Positions 10,857-20,362 of a stretch of DNA of 64,000 nucleotides are shown piece by piece. The stretch is from NCBI RefSeq assembly GCF_900110075.1, contig NZ_FOCJ01000007.1, forward strand, positions 327,178-391,177, read 5' to 3'. Position 1 is the stretch's first letter. The number at the start of each line of letters is the position of its first letter. Source of the stretch: Paenibacillus sp. OV219 (GTDB taxonomy: Bacteria; Bacillota; Bacilli; Paenibacillales; Paenibacillaceae). The notes under the pieces were generated by a model. It had not been told where the DNA came from and ran no database searches. It saw only the letters and a program-made list of their open reading frames with translations. Position numbers and translations under genes: made by a program.

Positions 10857-10907
10857 TATTGTTAGGAGGGCGATGGTCGCCGGTGGGCTGGGAGCAGCGC
10901 TTGGGGA

Positions 10908-11925
10908 AGCTGAGAGAACACATAGAGAGTGTCGATTCAATCGGCCACTCGCTATTATGCTCTCTTTCAGCTTCACCATGTTGCCGAATTCGGTTGCTTC
11001 TTGTCTGAGAGTGCTGATTTTGGACTCTCAGAGCATGAATCGGCCGATTTTCATGCTGAGGGCTCATATACGCTCTCTCAGCTCCGCCAAGCTACCGATT
11101 TCGGCTGTTTCCTTGTCTGAGAGTGCTAAATCTGGACTCTCAGAGGATCAATCGGCCGATTTTCATACTGAGAGCTCATATACGCTCTCTCAGCTCCGCC
11201 AAGCTACCGATTTCGGCTGTTTCCTTATCTGAGAGTGCTGAATCTGGACTCTCAGAGCATGAATCGGCCGATTTTCATGCTGAGAGCTCATATACGCTCT
11301 CTCAGCTCCGCCAAGCTACCGATTTCGGTCGTTACCTTATCTGAGAGTGCTGAATCTGGACTCTCAGAGCATGAATCGGCCGATTTTCATACTGAGAGCT
11401 CATATTACGCTCTCTCATCTCCGACAAGCTACCGATTTCGGCTGTTTCCTTATCTGAGAGTGCTGAATCTGGACTCTCAGAGCATGAATCGGCCGATTTT
11501 CATGCTGAGAGCTCATATACGCTCTCTCAGCTCCGCCAAGCTACCGATTTCGGTTGCTTATCTGAGAGTGTTGAATCTGGACTCTCAGAGGATCAATCGG
11601 CCGATTTTCATACTGAGAGCTCACATACGCTCTCTCAGCTCCGCCAAGCTACCGATTTCGGCTGTTTCCTTATCTGAGAGTGCTGAATCTGGACTCTCAG
11701 AGGATCAATCGGCTGATTTTCATGCTGAGAGTACTTATTACGCTCTCTCAGCTTTTCCAAGCTACCGATTTCGGCCGTTTCCTTATCTGAGAGTGCTGAG
11801 TCTGGACTCTCAGAGGATCAATCGGCCGATTTTCATGCTGAGAGCTCATGTACGCTCTCTCATCTCCGGCAAGCTACCGATTTCGGCTGTTTCCTTAGCC
11901 GAGAGTCCCTAATCGTACCTCTCAA
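10908..11925. repeat. Tandem array of about 112-bp GAGAG-type repeats
   Basis: Near-identical units begin with CTGAGAGTGCT at 11005, 11117, 11229, 11341, 11454, 11562, 11674 and 11787, with a degenerate copy before and a partial one after. Each unit holds three inverted repeats: GAGAGTGC...GGACTCTC, the palindrome AATCGGCCGATT, and TGAGAGCTC...CGCTCTCTCA, joined by CCAAGCTACCGATTTCGGCTG. Several reading frames stay open because the units lack stops; I regard these as noncoding. The same family occurs inverted at 50.7-51.3 kb. Confidence 0.92.
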
Positions 11926-11930
11926 CCGCC

Positions 11931-11998
11931 AAAAAAACCTCTCCTTGAGGAATGGTCAGCGCTTCTGCGCGAGCCCGTTTTCCAAGGAGAGGTTTTTA
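11931..11998. terminator. Bidirectional terminator
   Basis: AAAAACCTCTCCTTG at 11933-11947 pairs perfectly with CAAGGAGAGGTTTTT at 11983-11997. It serves the minus-strand PAS-HTH gene ending at 12013 and closes the repeat array. Confidence 0.88.
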
Positions 11999-12012
11999 TT
12001 TCGATCCCGCTG

Positions 12013-12897
12013 CTAAGGCCATATATCCTGTGGCAGCACGTTCAGCTGAGACGCGATGAGAAGCGCCGTCTGCCGCTGGGGCTTGCCGATCTTGCCGTTG
12101 CGCAGCTTGGAGATCGTTTGCAACGAGATGCCCGTCGCAAGCGACAGCTGCTGAGCGGATATATAGCAGCGGGCCATGAGCACCTTGAGCGTCACGGACG
12201 GATCAGCTGGTTCAGAGACAGAATGTATGTTAGTTATAATGAAGCCGTAGTGAAGCAAGCTACCGTCGCCATTGAAGAACGGGCAAAACGTAATATGCAG
12301 CTCTAGTTGCACGTTATTCGCAAGTGGCTTGGTTTGAACGACAATTTGATCCATTCTTTGGTGAAGGGTGGCATGCTTAATCGCAGATACTAACCGTTCC
12401 TGGTCTGCGTCGTCAAAAAACTTTTGGAGAGACTCTTCTTCAATGCGCAGGTTCGGATCGAGAATCGGAGACGTAGTGCTGCGAAAATATCGCTCGATAA
12501 CGAGATTTTCATTCAAAATACCGGATTGCAGTACCCGTTCGGTCTTGCTCATTGCATCGATCCACGTTCTGGCGGAGATATCCTCGGCCGTCAGCAAGTA
12601 AGCAGCTTCAGTGGTATCAGCAACCTCATCAATCGTTAACAGCAGATGCTGTGGTTCTCGCGGCCTGGAAGTCTGTCTCAGCATGAAGATTTCCGATCGT
12701 TCGGTAACCATTAGCGCTTCTTCGTTCCATGAGGAGAATAGCCTACTTGGCGGGAGCCCCTTGAGCTCATCCTCCGAGCAGCCAACAAGATCTGAGAAAG
12801 CTTTATTTACGCGATCAAATTGCATGCTTGCACCTCGTCCTGTTATGACGGCGAGCGGCGTCTTGAGCGTATGAAAGACAGCGGCAAACAGAGACAT
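12013..12897 (-). CDS. PAS domain protein with C-terminal helix-turn-helix
   Basis: 294 aa, no membrane segment. The N-terminus has a PAS-like part (AVITGRGASMQFDRVNKAF, DLVGCSEDELKGL), and a second sensory segment may lie around residues 120-230. The last 55 residues resemble an XRE-type HTH (SAQQLSLATGISLQTISKLRNGK). I infer a cytosolic sensor-regulator; ligand and targets are unknown. The start is supported by GAGGG at suitable spacing. The upstream 290 bp contains direct and inverted repeats that may be its own operator. Confidence 0.65.
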   Translation of the reverse strand: MSLFAAVFHTLKTPLAVITGRGASMQFDRVNKAFSDLVGCSEDELKGLPPSRLFSSWNEEALMVTERSEIFMLRQTSRPREPQHLLLTIDEVADTTEAAYLLTAEDISARTWIDAMSKTERVLQSGILNENLVIERYFRSTTSPILDPNLRIEEESLQKFFDDADQERLVSAIKHATLHQRMDQIVVQTKPLANNVQLELHITFCPFFNGDGSLLHYGFIITNIHSVSEPADPSVTLKVLMARCYISAQQLSLATGISLQTISKLRNGKIGKPQRQTALLIASQLNVLPQDIWP

Positions 12898-12953
12898 CGG
12901 GCTTCCCTCACAATCAATAAGCGGCTAGTTTATAGAACAGTATATGAAAGGAA

Positions 12954-13008
12954 GTCTGAATTTTCAATGATTATTTATAAGTTGTCGCGATTATTTATAA
13001 ATTCAGAC
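12954..13008. promoter_or_regulatory. Repeats upstream of the PAS-HTH gene
   Basis: GTCTGAATT at 12954-12962 is mirrored by AATTCAGAC at 13000-13008. Between them GATTATTTATAA occurs twice, at 12969 and 12989, exactly 20 bp apart (about two helical turns). This looks like an operator region. The rest of 12898-13186 shows nothing further that I can assign. Confidence 0.45.
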
Positions 13009-13186
13009 AGCTTTCACTCCGCATTTCGGACTGAACCGCCGGGCACGGGCACAGCCGCCTTACCACTAAAATGTTACAATTACCTGTGAAATACAGTTCC
13101 AGGGAACTTTCCAAAGAGAGCACTTTCATTCATAATAATACACAGATCAGCATCTAGGTTTTGACAACGGGGGAGAGTAATTTTAT

Positions 13187-13429
13187 ATGGCTAACTGTAC
13201 GGTAGATGAATGTGACAAACCGGTAAAAGCAAAGCAAATGTGCTCGATGCATCATCAGCGCTGGCGCAGGCACGGGGACCCAGTAGTAACGAAGGTTCGC
13301 CAATCCACTGAGCCGACCACTTGTAAGTGGGTGAACTGTGACAGACTTACAGTAAGCAAAGGACTTTGCTCGAAGCATTACTACATTTACCGGATGCAAA
13401 ATGTGCAGAAGGTGCATATAAACTCTTAA
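13187..13429 (+). CDS. Small protein with two Cys/His zinc-binding repeats
   Basis: 80 aa. Two tandem copies of a C-x4-C...C-x2-H pattern: CTVDEC...MCSMH, followed by QRWRRHGDP, and CKWVNC...LCSKH. Similar Cys/His modules occur in phage-type and HNH-associated proteins, so a nucleic-acid contact is possible. GGGGGAGAG upstream is a good ribosome binding site. Stands alone between a minus-strand regulator and the hybrid kinase. Function not recognised. Confidence 0.7.
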   Translation: MANCTVDECDKPVKAKQMCSMHHQRWRRHGDPVVTKVRQSTEPTTCKWVNCDRLTVSKGLCSKHYYIYRMQNVQKVHINS

Positions 13430-13539
13430 TTCATTGCTTGGTAGCTACCAATTATCGACACGATCTTCTATCATGCTATATCTGCCCGAGGTATAATGGT
13501 AACAACTACAACTATTGTTCCTTCAGGAGGGCCTAGGCT

Positions 13540-16500
13540 TTGGGGAGTTTTTCGCTTCGGACGAAAGTGCTCGTGTTAATACTTTTTGTAACGTCAGGCG
13601 CGCTGTCGATTGTCGGCTATGGCAACTATACGCTTGCCAAGCAAACGATTATGGATACGCTGGTCGAGAAGGCGAATGCGAAGGTTCAGAACACGGCTAA
13701 TGATTTGGCATCTTGGATCGAGACCCGGCGTGCTGAGGTGGAAGTGATGAGCCGCACGGATCAAGTTCGTTTCGGTTCGGACAACCAGCGTGAGATTTAT
13801 TTTAGCACGGAAACGCATCGGCCCAATTCCCCCTATGTATCGCTAGGGTTTGCAGACTTGACCGGACGCATGCATCTTCCTAATAGTGCCTATATTAATA
13901 TATTGGACGAGCCTTCCTTTACGAGAGCGATTAGAGGCAATGTCGTCGTAACTGATCCGATGGAAGGGCGTCAGAATAAGACGGAAATTATCGTCATTCA
14001 AGTGCCGGTATTCGGCGTAGGCAATAAAGTGATCGGCGTTGTGGATGCCTCTTTGCTTGCGGACCGGATGTACCAAGAGCATCTTAATATTCATGTCGGG
14101 GCAAACGACTCGCTGTTTTTGTATAACGACAACGCTCGTATTATTGAAGCTTCAATGAAGCTGCCTTCCCAATCTATACATTCGGCGGAGCTTCCTTTTC
14201 AATCGGTTGCTTCGGATATGCTTGTCAGTGATTACGGATACGATACGCTGCATGGACCATCAGGCGCCTCCATCCTGTTCTACGCAGCAATTAAAGGGAC
14301 ATCTTGGCATATTGCCCTTAATGTGCCGCTGGATGATATTGGAGCTCCACTCAAAGCGATCAAATGGCGCGCGATCTTAACGATTGCTATCGCGGAAGCG
14401 CTGCTGACGATACTCTTCTTCTTATTCTCCGATCATATTATTCGGCGCATCAAGCGCATCCTCCAGGTTACGGAGGCAGCGGCTGCAGGCCGGTTTGACG
14501 TGAACAATGTGAATGATGACAGCGGCGACGAAATTTCACAGCTTGCCCAATCAGTGAACCAAATGAAAGTGCATTTGAGCGGTTTGTTCGGCCGTATGGA
14601 TGCGATTATTAACCAGAACCAATTCGCATTTATCGTACTCGATGACCAGTACCGCGTCACCTATTTCAGCAAGGCTGCGGAGAAGATGCTCGGATACAAG
14701 TCCGAAGAAGTCATAAACAAGGCGACAGCGCTCTTGTTTATTGCTCCTGAAGATGTTAGGAGGGAGTCGAAACGACTCAGTAACAAATTTAACCGCCATG
14801 TGCCGCCGGATATTACCGTGTTCGAAATGCTGCGCAGTGAGAGCTTCTCTTATGAGCGGGAATGGAATTACATCCGTAAGGACGGGACAAGCTTTCCAGT
14901 CGCGCACAGCTCAAACGGCATGAGCGACCGCGAAGGGCGCTTTATTGGCGTAGCCGGTATCGCCCGCGACATTACAGGTCAGAAGCAGGCGGAGAAAGCG
15001 CGCAGCCAGCAGCTGAAGGTGATGGGCGCCGCGAAGGACTTGATCGCAACGTTTGACGATCAGGGCCAGCTGCTGTACATCAATGCGGCAGGACGAGTGC
15101 TGCTTGGTATTCATGATTCCCATAGCGATACGGATCCCATGCCGATGCGCACAATCGGCGAATTGCTTGATGGTATTGATGATGCGCGCACGGTTGGCTT
15201 CCAGGAGAAGGAAGTGCTACTGCGCACGATACAGGGCGCTTTTATTCCCGTGTCGAAGATCCTCGTCGTTCATCATGATGATCAGACTGGCGAGACGTTC
15301 TACTCCTGTATCGCCCGTGATATTTCGGAGACGAAGCGGGTCCAGCTGGAGCTGGAGCAAGCAAGGGGGGAGGCGGTGAGCGCGAACCTTGCGAAGAGCC
15401 ATTTCCTCGCCCAAATCAGCCACGAGATCCGTACGCCGCTTGCCGGCATTATCGGGCTTACAGGTCTCTTGCAGAAGACGGAGCTTACATCGCTGCAACT
15501 TGAGTATCTCCATAAGACGAGAGATTCGTCCGAGGCGCTGCTGCTCATTATTAACGATATTCTTGACTTTGCGAAAGTCGAAGCAGGCAAGATTGAGCTG
15601 GATGAGGTGCCCTTCGATCCTTACAGCATGATACATAAACTGTCAGAGCTGCTTAGCGTGTTCGTCGGCGGCAAGGAAAGGTTCCAGTTTATCGTAGAGA
15701 CGCCGAATACCTTGCCTTCGCTGCTTATTGGGGATTGGCTCCGAATGGAGCAGATCCTGCTCAATCTATGTATCAATGCGATAAAGTTTACCGAGCGCGG
15801 TCATGTGAGGCTGCAGGTTCAGCTGCTGCAGAGCAGCAAGCCGGGTGGCGATGCGATGGTTGCCTTCATCGTCGAGGATACTGGCATTGGCATGAAGGAA
15901 GAACAGCTTGCTAAGCTGTTTAAGCCGTTCATGCAGGCAGATGCGGCGACGAACCGCAAGTATGGCGGGACCGGCCTTGGCCTTGTCATCGTGAAGCGTT
16001 TGGTGGAGCTTATGGGCGGCACGATACAGGTACAGAGCGAGTATGGAAAAGGCAGTCAGTTCACGGTTGTTCTCGATCTGGCGGTGGCGGAAGAAGCGCA
16101 GTCAGACCGCTTCCGGATTGACCGAAGTGATCGGAGCGGGGAGCATTCCGTCTGGGTTGTAGAGGATTATGCGCCGATGAGCCAGCGGCTGTGCGTAGCG
16201 CTTGAAGACAGCGGGCTTACACCAATACCGCTGAACTCATGGAAGGTCGCGCATGAGCGCTTGCTGCGTTCGGGCATTGGCGTTCGTCCGTTCGCGGTGC
16301 TGCTCGACTTTGAAATGCCGGATATGTATGGAGAAGAAACCTGGAACGATATGCAGGCAGCGGCCAAGGATGCAGGCGTGAAAACGATCGCCCTGACGAC
16401 GGCCTACGGACGCGAGGAGCTGCTGAAGCTGCCGCTCGAACATCGTCCAGATGCGATTCTGGTGAAGCCAGCGACACGTGTTAGCCTGAATCAAATGCTG

Positions 16501-17427
16501 CTGACACTGTTCCCTCGGGAGGAGCAGCCGGTCGCGGAGGCGGATGTCGAAGCGGCAGCGGCGCTAGCACTGCTGCCGAAGCAGACGAAAGGCACGATTC
16601 TCCTTGCCGAAGATAATCACATTAACCAGCTTGTCGCCGTGGAGCAGCTGCGCGAGTGGGGCTTTAAGGTCGATGTGGTGGAGACCGGCACTGAGGTGCT
16701 GAAGCGCATCACGACCAAGCGCTATGATCTCATTCTCATGGATATTCATATGCCGGAGATGGACGGAGACGATGCGGCGCGCATTATCCGGCAGGACTCC
16801 AAGTATGATCGTCTGCCCATTGTGGCGCTGACGGCGAATATTATTCAGGAGGATCATGACCGGTATATGCAGCTGGGCATGAACGATGTTCTTACAAAGC
16901 CGATTCCGCCGGATAAGCTCCTCCAAATCATTACCAAGTGGCTCCGTTATGGCGGAGAGCTGCGTGTCGACCAGGCGAAATCGAAGCCGAAGGAGCGCGA
17001 TTCGGTAGCCACAGCTTATATGCCGGTGCAGGCGCTAGATGATGAATGGCTGGCAAAAGGCATTAAAGGTCTTAATCTCGAAGAAGCACTGCAGCGGGTC
17101 AATGGTAAAAAGGATATTTTGACGCATATGCTGAAGCTGTTTGTGAAGGATTACAGCACGTTCGATGAACGGCTGGCTGAGGCGCTCGAGGGGCATGATT
17201 ACACGTTGGCACGCCGTATGGCGCATACGCTCAAAGGCGTTGCTAGCAACCTGTCGGCAGCTAAGCTCGCCATGCTGGCGCAGCAGCTCGAGCAACAGCT
17301 GAAAGCGACTGAGCCTGATCTGGAAGTTGGTCTCATTTATGAGGCAGCAGCAACGGTAAGTGAGGAGCTTCGACAAATTGTTTCAAGACTTGTGACGGAG
17401 ATGACGGAATTCGACACGAAATCCTAA
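13540..17427 (+). CDS. Hybrid sensor histidine kinase (Cache-HAMP-PAS-PAS-HisKA-HATPase-REC-REC-HPt)
   Basis: 1295 aa. TTG start after CAGGAGGG. Order: TM helix near residue 10, extracellular Cache-like sensor to about 280, second TM ([15 protein letters not shown]), HAMP, PAS at about 350-480 and 495-600, HisKA with His628 in ISHEIRTPL, HATPase with [12 protein letters not shown], receiver 1 near 870 with a conserved LLDFEMPD, receiver 2 near 1018 with Asp1068 in [11 protein letters not shown], and an HPt domain with His1229 in AHTLKGVAS. This is a complete internal phosphorelay. The OmpR-type regulator starts 100 nt downstream but is of a class normally driven by simple kinases, so partnership is uncertain. 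Confidence 0.93.
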   Translation: MGSFSLRTKVLVLILFVTSGALSIVGYGNYTLAKQTIMDTLVEKANAKVQNTANDLASWIETRRAEVEVMSRTDQVRFGSDNQREIYFSTETHRPNSPYVSLGFADLTGRMHLPNSAYINILDEPSFTRAIRGNVVVTDPMEGRQNKTEIIVIQVPVFGVGNKVIGVVDASLLADRMYQEHLNIHVGANDSLFLYNDNARIIEASMKLPSQSIHSAELPFQSVASDMLVSDYGYDTLHGPSGASILFYAAIKGTSWHIALNVPLDDIGAPLKAIKWRAILTIAIAEALLTILFFLFSDHIIRRIKRILQVTEAAAAGRFDVNNVNDDSGDEISQLAQSVNQMKVHLSGLFGRMDAIINQNQFAFIVLDDQYRVTYFSKAAEKMLGYKSEEVINKATALLFIAPEDVRRESKRLSNKFNRHVPPDITVFEMLRSESFSYEREWNYIRKDGTSFPVAHSSNGMSDREGRFIGVAGIARDITGQKQAEKARSQQLKVMGAAKDLIATFDDQGQLLYINAAGRVLLGIHDSHSDTDPMPMRTIGELLDGIDDARTVGFQEKEVLLRTIQGAFIPVSKILVVHHDDQTGETFYSCIARDISETKRVQLELEQARGEAVSANLAKSHFLAQISHEIRTPLAGIIGLTGLLQKTELTSLQLEYLHKTRDSSEALLLIINDILDFAKVEAGKIELDEVPFDPYSMIHKLSELLSVFVGGKERFQFIVETPNTLPSLLIGDWLRMEQILLNLCINAIKFTERGHVRLQVQLLQSSKPGGDAMVAFIVEDTGIGMKEEQLAKLFKPFMQADAATNRKYGGTGLGLVIVKRLVELMGGTIQVQSEYGKGSQFTVVLDLAVAEEAQSDRFRIDRSDRSGEHSVWVVEDYAPMSQRLCVALEDSGLTPIPLNSWKVAHERLLRSGIGVRPFAVLLDFEMPDMYGEETWNDMQAAAKDAGVKTIALTTAYGREELLKLPLEHRPDAILVKPATRVSLNQMLLTLFPREEQPVAEADVEAAAALALLPKQTKGTILLAEDNHINQLVAVEQLREWGFKVDVVETGTEVLKRITTKRYDLILMDIHMPEMDGDDAARIIRQDSKYDRLPIVALTANIIQEDHDRYMQLGMNDVLTKPIPPDKLLQIITKWLRYGGELRVDQAKSKPKERDSVATAYMPVQALDDEWLAKGIKGLNLEEALQRVNGKKDILTHMLKLFVKDYSTFDERLAEALEGHDYTLARRMAHTLKGVASNLSAAKLAMLAQQLEQQLKATEPDLEVGLIYEAAATVSEELRQIVSRLVTEMTEFDTKS

Positions 17428-17528
17428 CATTTTTCTAACAATCTATTGTTGGGTTGATCTTCCTATTGTATAGTAGTAGAAGAAGGTTTTTGTACGAATC
17501 ACGACTCCCTTCACGAGGTGAAGAATGC

Positions 17529-18245
17529 ATGTACAAGATATTGGTTATCGAAGATGATGTAATGATGAGCGATATGCTATCGATGTACATGTCTGAAGAA
17601 GGCTACGTCATTAAGCAGGCTGCTACTGGTGAGCAAGGATTGAAGCTGCTCGAGCAGTTCAACCCGGATGTCGTATTGCTGGATTTGATGCTTCCGGATT
17701 GGGATGGCACAGAGTTGTGCTTGAAGATACGGCAGACATCTTCCGTTCCGATTATGATTGTGTCTATGAAATCGGAAGTTTCCGAACGTGTACAAGCACT
17801 GCGCGCAGGCGCAGATGACTACTTATGCAAGCCGTTCAGCATGCATGAGCTGAGTGCGAGGGTGGAAGCGTTAATTCGCAGAGCACGACTGATGCAGACG
17901 GCTGCAGCTGGTGCGGAAGTGGACGAGCTAGAGCAATCGGAGACCGCCATACGGCTCGATACCGAGCGGAGATTGCTGCTCGTACGCGGGACGCAAGTCG
18001 AGACGACTTTCTCTGAGTTTGAGCTCATGAAGCTGTTTCTTACCCATCCAGGTAAAGTGTTTAGCCGTGAAGATCTGATCAACGCGATCCGTGGATTTGA
18101 TTCGTTCGTAACAGATCGGGCTATCGATGTTCATATTGTGAATCTTCGCCGCAAAGTCGAGCGTAACCCGAAGGAGCCGCATTTTATCCGCACCGTATGG
18201 GGTGTAGGGTACAAATACGTCTCAGAGGCTGAACCGGCGCATTAA
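17529..18245 (+). CDS. OmpR/PhoB-family response regulator
   Basis: 238 aa from the ATG preceded by GAGGTGAA; the frame opens 25 codons earlier. Receiver domain at 1-120 with acidic pocket IEDD, phospho-acceptor Asp in VVLLDLMLPDWDG and the Lys in CKPFSMHEL. C-terminal winged helix at about 150-235 (FSEFELMKLF, FSREDLINAI, DVHIVNLRRKVE, IRTVWGVGYKY). A DNA-binding transcription factor placed directly after the hybrid kinase; the kinase's HPt output may phosphorylate it (inference). Confidence 0.93.
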   Translation: MYKILVIEDDVMMSDMLSMYMSEEGYVIKQAATGEQGLKLLEQFNPDVVLLDLMLPDWDGTELCLKIRQTSSVPIMIVSMKSEVSERVQALRAGADDYLCKPFSMHELSARVEALIRRARLMQTAAAGAEVDELEQSETAIRLDTERRLLLVRGTQVETTFSEFELMKLFLTHPGKVFSREDLINAIRGFDSFVTDRAIDVHIVNLRRKVERNPKEPHFIRTVWGVGYKYVSEAEPAH

Positions 18246-18251
18246 TAAACG

Positions 18252-18297
18252 ATAGAGGCTCTCTGGTGCATATTTATGCGCTGGGGGGCTTTTTTTG
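18252..18297 (+). terminator. Terminator after the response regulator
   Basis: GCTCTCTGGTGCAT pairs with ATGCGCTGGGGGGC with mismatches and G-U pairs, followed by seven T. Confidence 0.75.
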
Positions 18298-18423
18298 TAT
18301 GAAAATATTCACTTTAGCATAATTTTAACGTTTAAAGTGTCCAAACTCTATTTCCTTTCCTGTCGATTTATGTGAGAATTTACCTAAGGAATTTATGGGT
18401 CGAAAGGATGAAAGGTAACGCAT

Positions 18424-19779
18424 ATGGAACTATTAGATCCTATCATTCAAGAGGAAACAATGCCTCGCCGTATGAATGCGCCAACGACGCAGATGTACGA
18501 TACCTTGACTGGACTGCCTGGCCGGAAGGCGGCATTCGCCATGCTGGCTAGAGCGATCTCATTAGCGAAGAAGTGCGGCAGGGGTGTGCTTGCGGGGCTT
18601 GTAGATATGGACCGGTTTTATTTGATTAACGAAACGAGGGGAACGGCGTTTGGCGATGAGGCGCTGCGGCAGATGGCGAATCGTCTCTATGAGCTGAGCC
18701 ACTGGTCTTGCTCGGTCTATCGTTTGAGTGGTAACACCTTTCTTCTGTTCCGGATGCTTCAGCTGGATACGGCATCGAAGGAATCGGAGAGGCTTATTGA
18801 AGAGCTTAAAAGCTCGGTAGAAAGCTTGCTGCATGTCAGAGGACAGCAGCTATACACGTTCTGCAGCATTGGCGTAAGCAGCTTCCCGGCTGATGGCGAT
18901 ACGGCGGAGCTAATCGTGCGTCATGCAGACACGGCTCTTCGCCAGGCGAAGGCGGCTGGCGGCAACCAGGTTGCGGTCTATATCGAAGATGATGTGGCGC
19001 ATATCAATCGGATGGAAGAGCTGCGCAGGGCACTCAGAACCATTCTTCCAAGTGAGCATCTGTCGCTACATTACCAACCGATTTACGATGCTGCAGGCCG
19101 TCTGAGAGGTTTGGAAGCGCTCCTACGGTGGCATCACGAACTGCTCGGGAATATACCACCGGGAGAATTCATAACACTCGCAGAGCAGAGCGGCCAAATC
19201 GTGGAGATTGGCGAATGGGTGCTAAGCGAGGTATGCCGGATGATTCACCGGACGCGGAGCAAAGGGCTGAACGATATTATCATTTCCGTGAATCTGTCTC
19301 CGATGCAAATTACAGCCCCTGGATTCGTCGAGACGCTGCAATGTATACTCGCGCTGACAAATACGCCGGCGGAATGCTTGGAATTCGAAATTACAGAAAG
19401 TATTATGATTGTTTCGAGTAAGCACACAACGACGGTGCTGAATGCACTGCGGGCAATGGGCGTGCGCATTGCACTGGATGATTTCGGCATCGGGTATGCT
19501 TCGCTGACTTACTTGCGAGAGCTGCCACTGCATACGCTCAAGCTTGATCGTTCGTTTATTTGCCATATTACCGAGCAGCATGCCGAGGCGGCGATTGTGA
19601 AGGCAATGATCTCACTCGTTCATGAGCTAGGGTTTGAAGCGGTAGCGGAAGGTGTCGAGACGAAGGAGCAGTTCGAGCTGCTTCGCAGCTGGGGCTGTAA
19701 CCTGTATCAAGGCTACTTGCTCGGCAAGCCGATGCAGGAAGATGCGATCTGTGCGAAGCTGCAGCAGGCAGCGCTATAG
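18424..19779 (+). CDS. GGDEF-EAL protein with degenerate GGDEF site
   Basis: 451 aa, no membrane helix. Residues about 25-170 form a GGDEF domain (DTLTGLPGR, GLVDMDRF), but its signature position reads RLSGNTFLL, so cyclase activity is not expected. Residues about 195-450 are an EAL domain with GLEALLRWHH, NLSPMQI, EFEITES, LDDFGIGYASL, LKLDRSFI, EGVETKEQ and QGYLLGKP, keeping the metal and substrate residues. I infer a c-di-GMP phosphodiesterase, possibly modulated by GTP binding in the GGDEF part. Own promoter region after the terminator; likely linked functionally to the neighbouring signalling genes. Confidence 0.9.
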   Translation: MELLDPIIQEETMPRRMNAPTTQMYDTLTGLPGRKAAFAMLARAISLAKKCGRGVLAGLVDMDRFYLINETRGTAFGDEALRQMANRLYELSHWSCSVYRLSGNTFLLFRMLQLDTASKESERLIEELKSSVESLLHVRGQQLYTFCSIGVSSFPADGDTAELIVRHADTALRQAKAAGGNQVAVYIEDDVAHINRMEELRRALRTILPSEHLSLHYQPIYDAAGRLRGLEALLRWHHELLGNIPPGEFITLAEQSGQIVEIGEWVLSEVCRMIHRTRSKGLNDIIISVNLSPMQITAPGFVETLQCILALTNTPAECLEFEITESIMIVSSKHTTTVLNALRAMGVRIALDDFGIGYASLTYLRELPLHTLKLDRSFICHITEQHAEAAIVKAMISLVHELGFEAVAEGVETKEQFELLRSWGCNLYQGYLLGKPMQEDAICAKLQQAAL

Positions 19780-19801
19780 CGAACGTGAAGCGTTGAGACG
19801 T

Positions 19802-19871
19802 AAAAGAGCAGTTTGCACCTATGCGGGAGTTTTGGATGACCGAGCTTCCCGCTATGTACAAACTGCTCTTT
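19802..19871. terminator. Bidirectional terminator
   Basis: AAAGAGCAGTTTG near 19803 pairs with CAAACTGCTCTTT ending at 19871, between convergent genes. Confidence 0.85.
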
Positions 19872-19894
19872 ATGTTTGTGACTCGTTCCGATGA

Positions 19895-20113
19895 TTAGCA
19901 TACTTCAAGGTAAAGTTTGGTGCCGTCGCTGTATTGCAGGATAGCCACGTCGCGAACCATTTCGACAGACTTAATTCGTTTCCATTTTTTGCGAAAATCA
20001 AAGTTGAATTCCATTTCCAGTAATTTATTGCGTAGAAGCTCCATGTATGAAAGCTGCTCGGATGGGTAGTGGACTGGAACAGTACGATTCTTGAAGGTAA
20101 TGACTTTAGTCAT
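19895..20113 (-). CDS. Small protein of unknown function
   Basis: 72 aa, starting after GGAGGCGC. Mostly charged with alternating hydrophobic residues (VRDVAILQYSDGTKLYLEV), suggesting a small beta/alpha fold. No membrane helix, no motif I recognise. Convergent with the GGDEF-EAL gene and divergent from the next kinase. Good ribosome binding site and gene-like composition support a real gene. Confidence 0.6.
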   Translation of the reverse strand: MTKVITFKNRTVPVHYPSEQLSYMELLRNKLLEMEFNFDFRKKWKRIKSVEMVRDVAILQYSDGTKLYLEVC

Positions 20114-20362
20114 CGTTGTAGCGCCTCCGTATATTTGATATCTCCATTGTAATTAAAATCATTTAGTCCCTTATAAAATGGAAATGAGTCTTCTGTTTGA
20201 TTTACTTAAGCTTTTCTAACAAATTCATGCAACATTCGCGCATTTTAAGGGTGTGGCGCTCGTGGTATTATTTGCTCAAATGTGCGGAATAATCCTCATG
20301 CTGTGTCATGCACCCCAAAAACGGGTAATGACCTGCAGAAGATCGGCGGGAGGGCTTGTAAA

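Noticed and set aside
11123..11912. Open frames of 73-225 codons in the 112-bp array
   Set aside because: They arise because the repeat lacks stops; the period is not a multiple of three, so similar peptides appear in shifted frames, and there is no ribosome site.
10908..11925. CRISPR array
   Set aside because: Units repeat over their whole 112-bp length, there are no unique spacers of constant size, and no cas genes are present.
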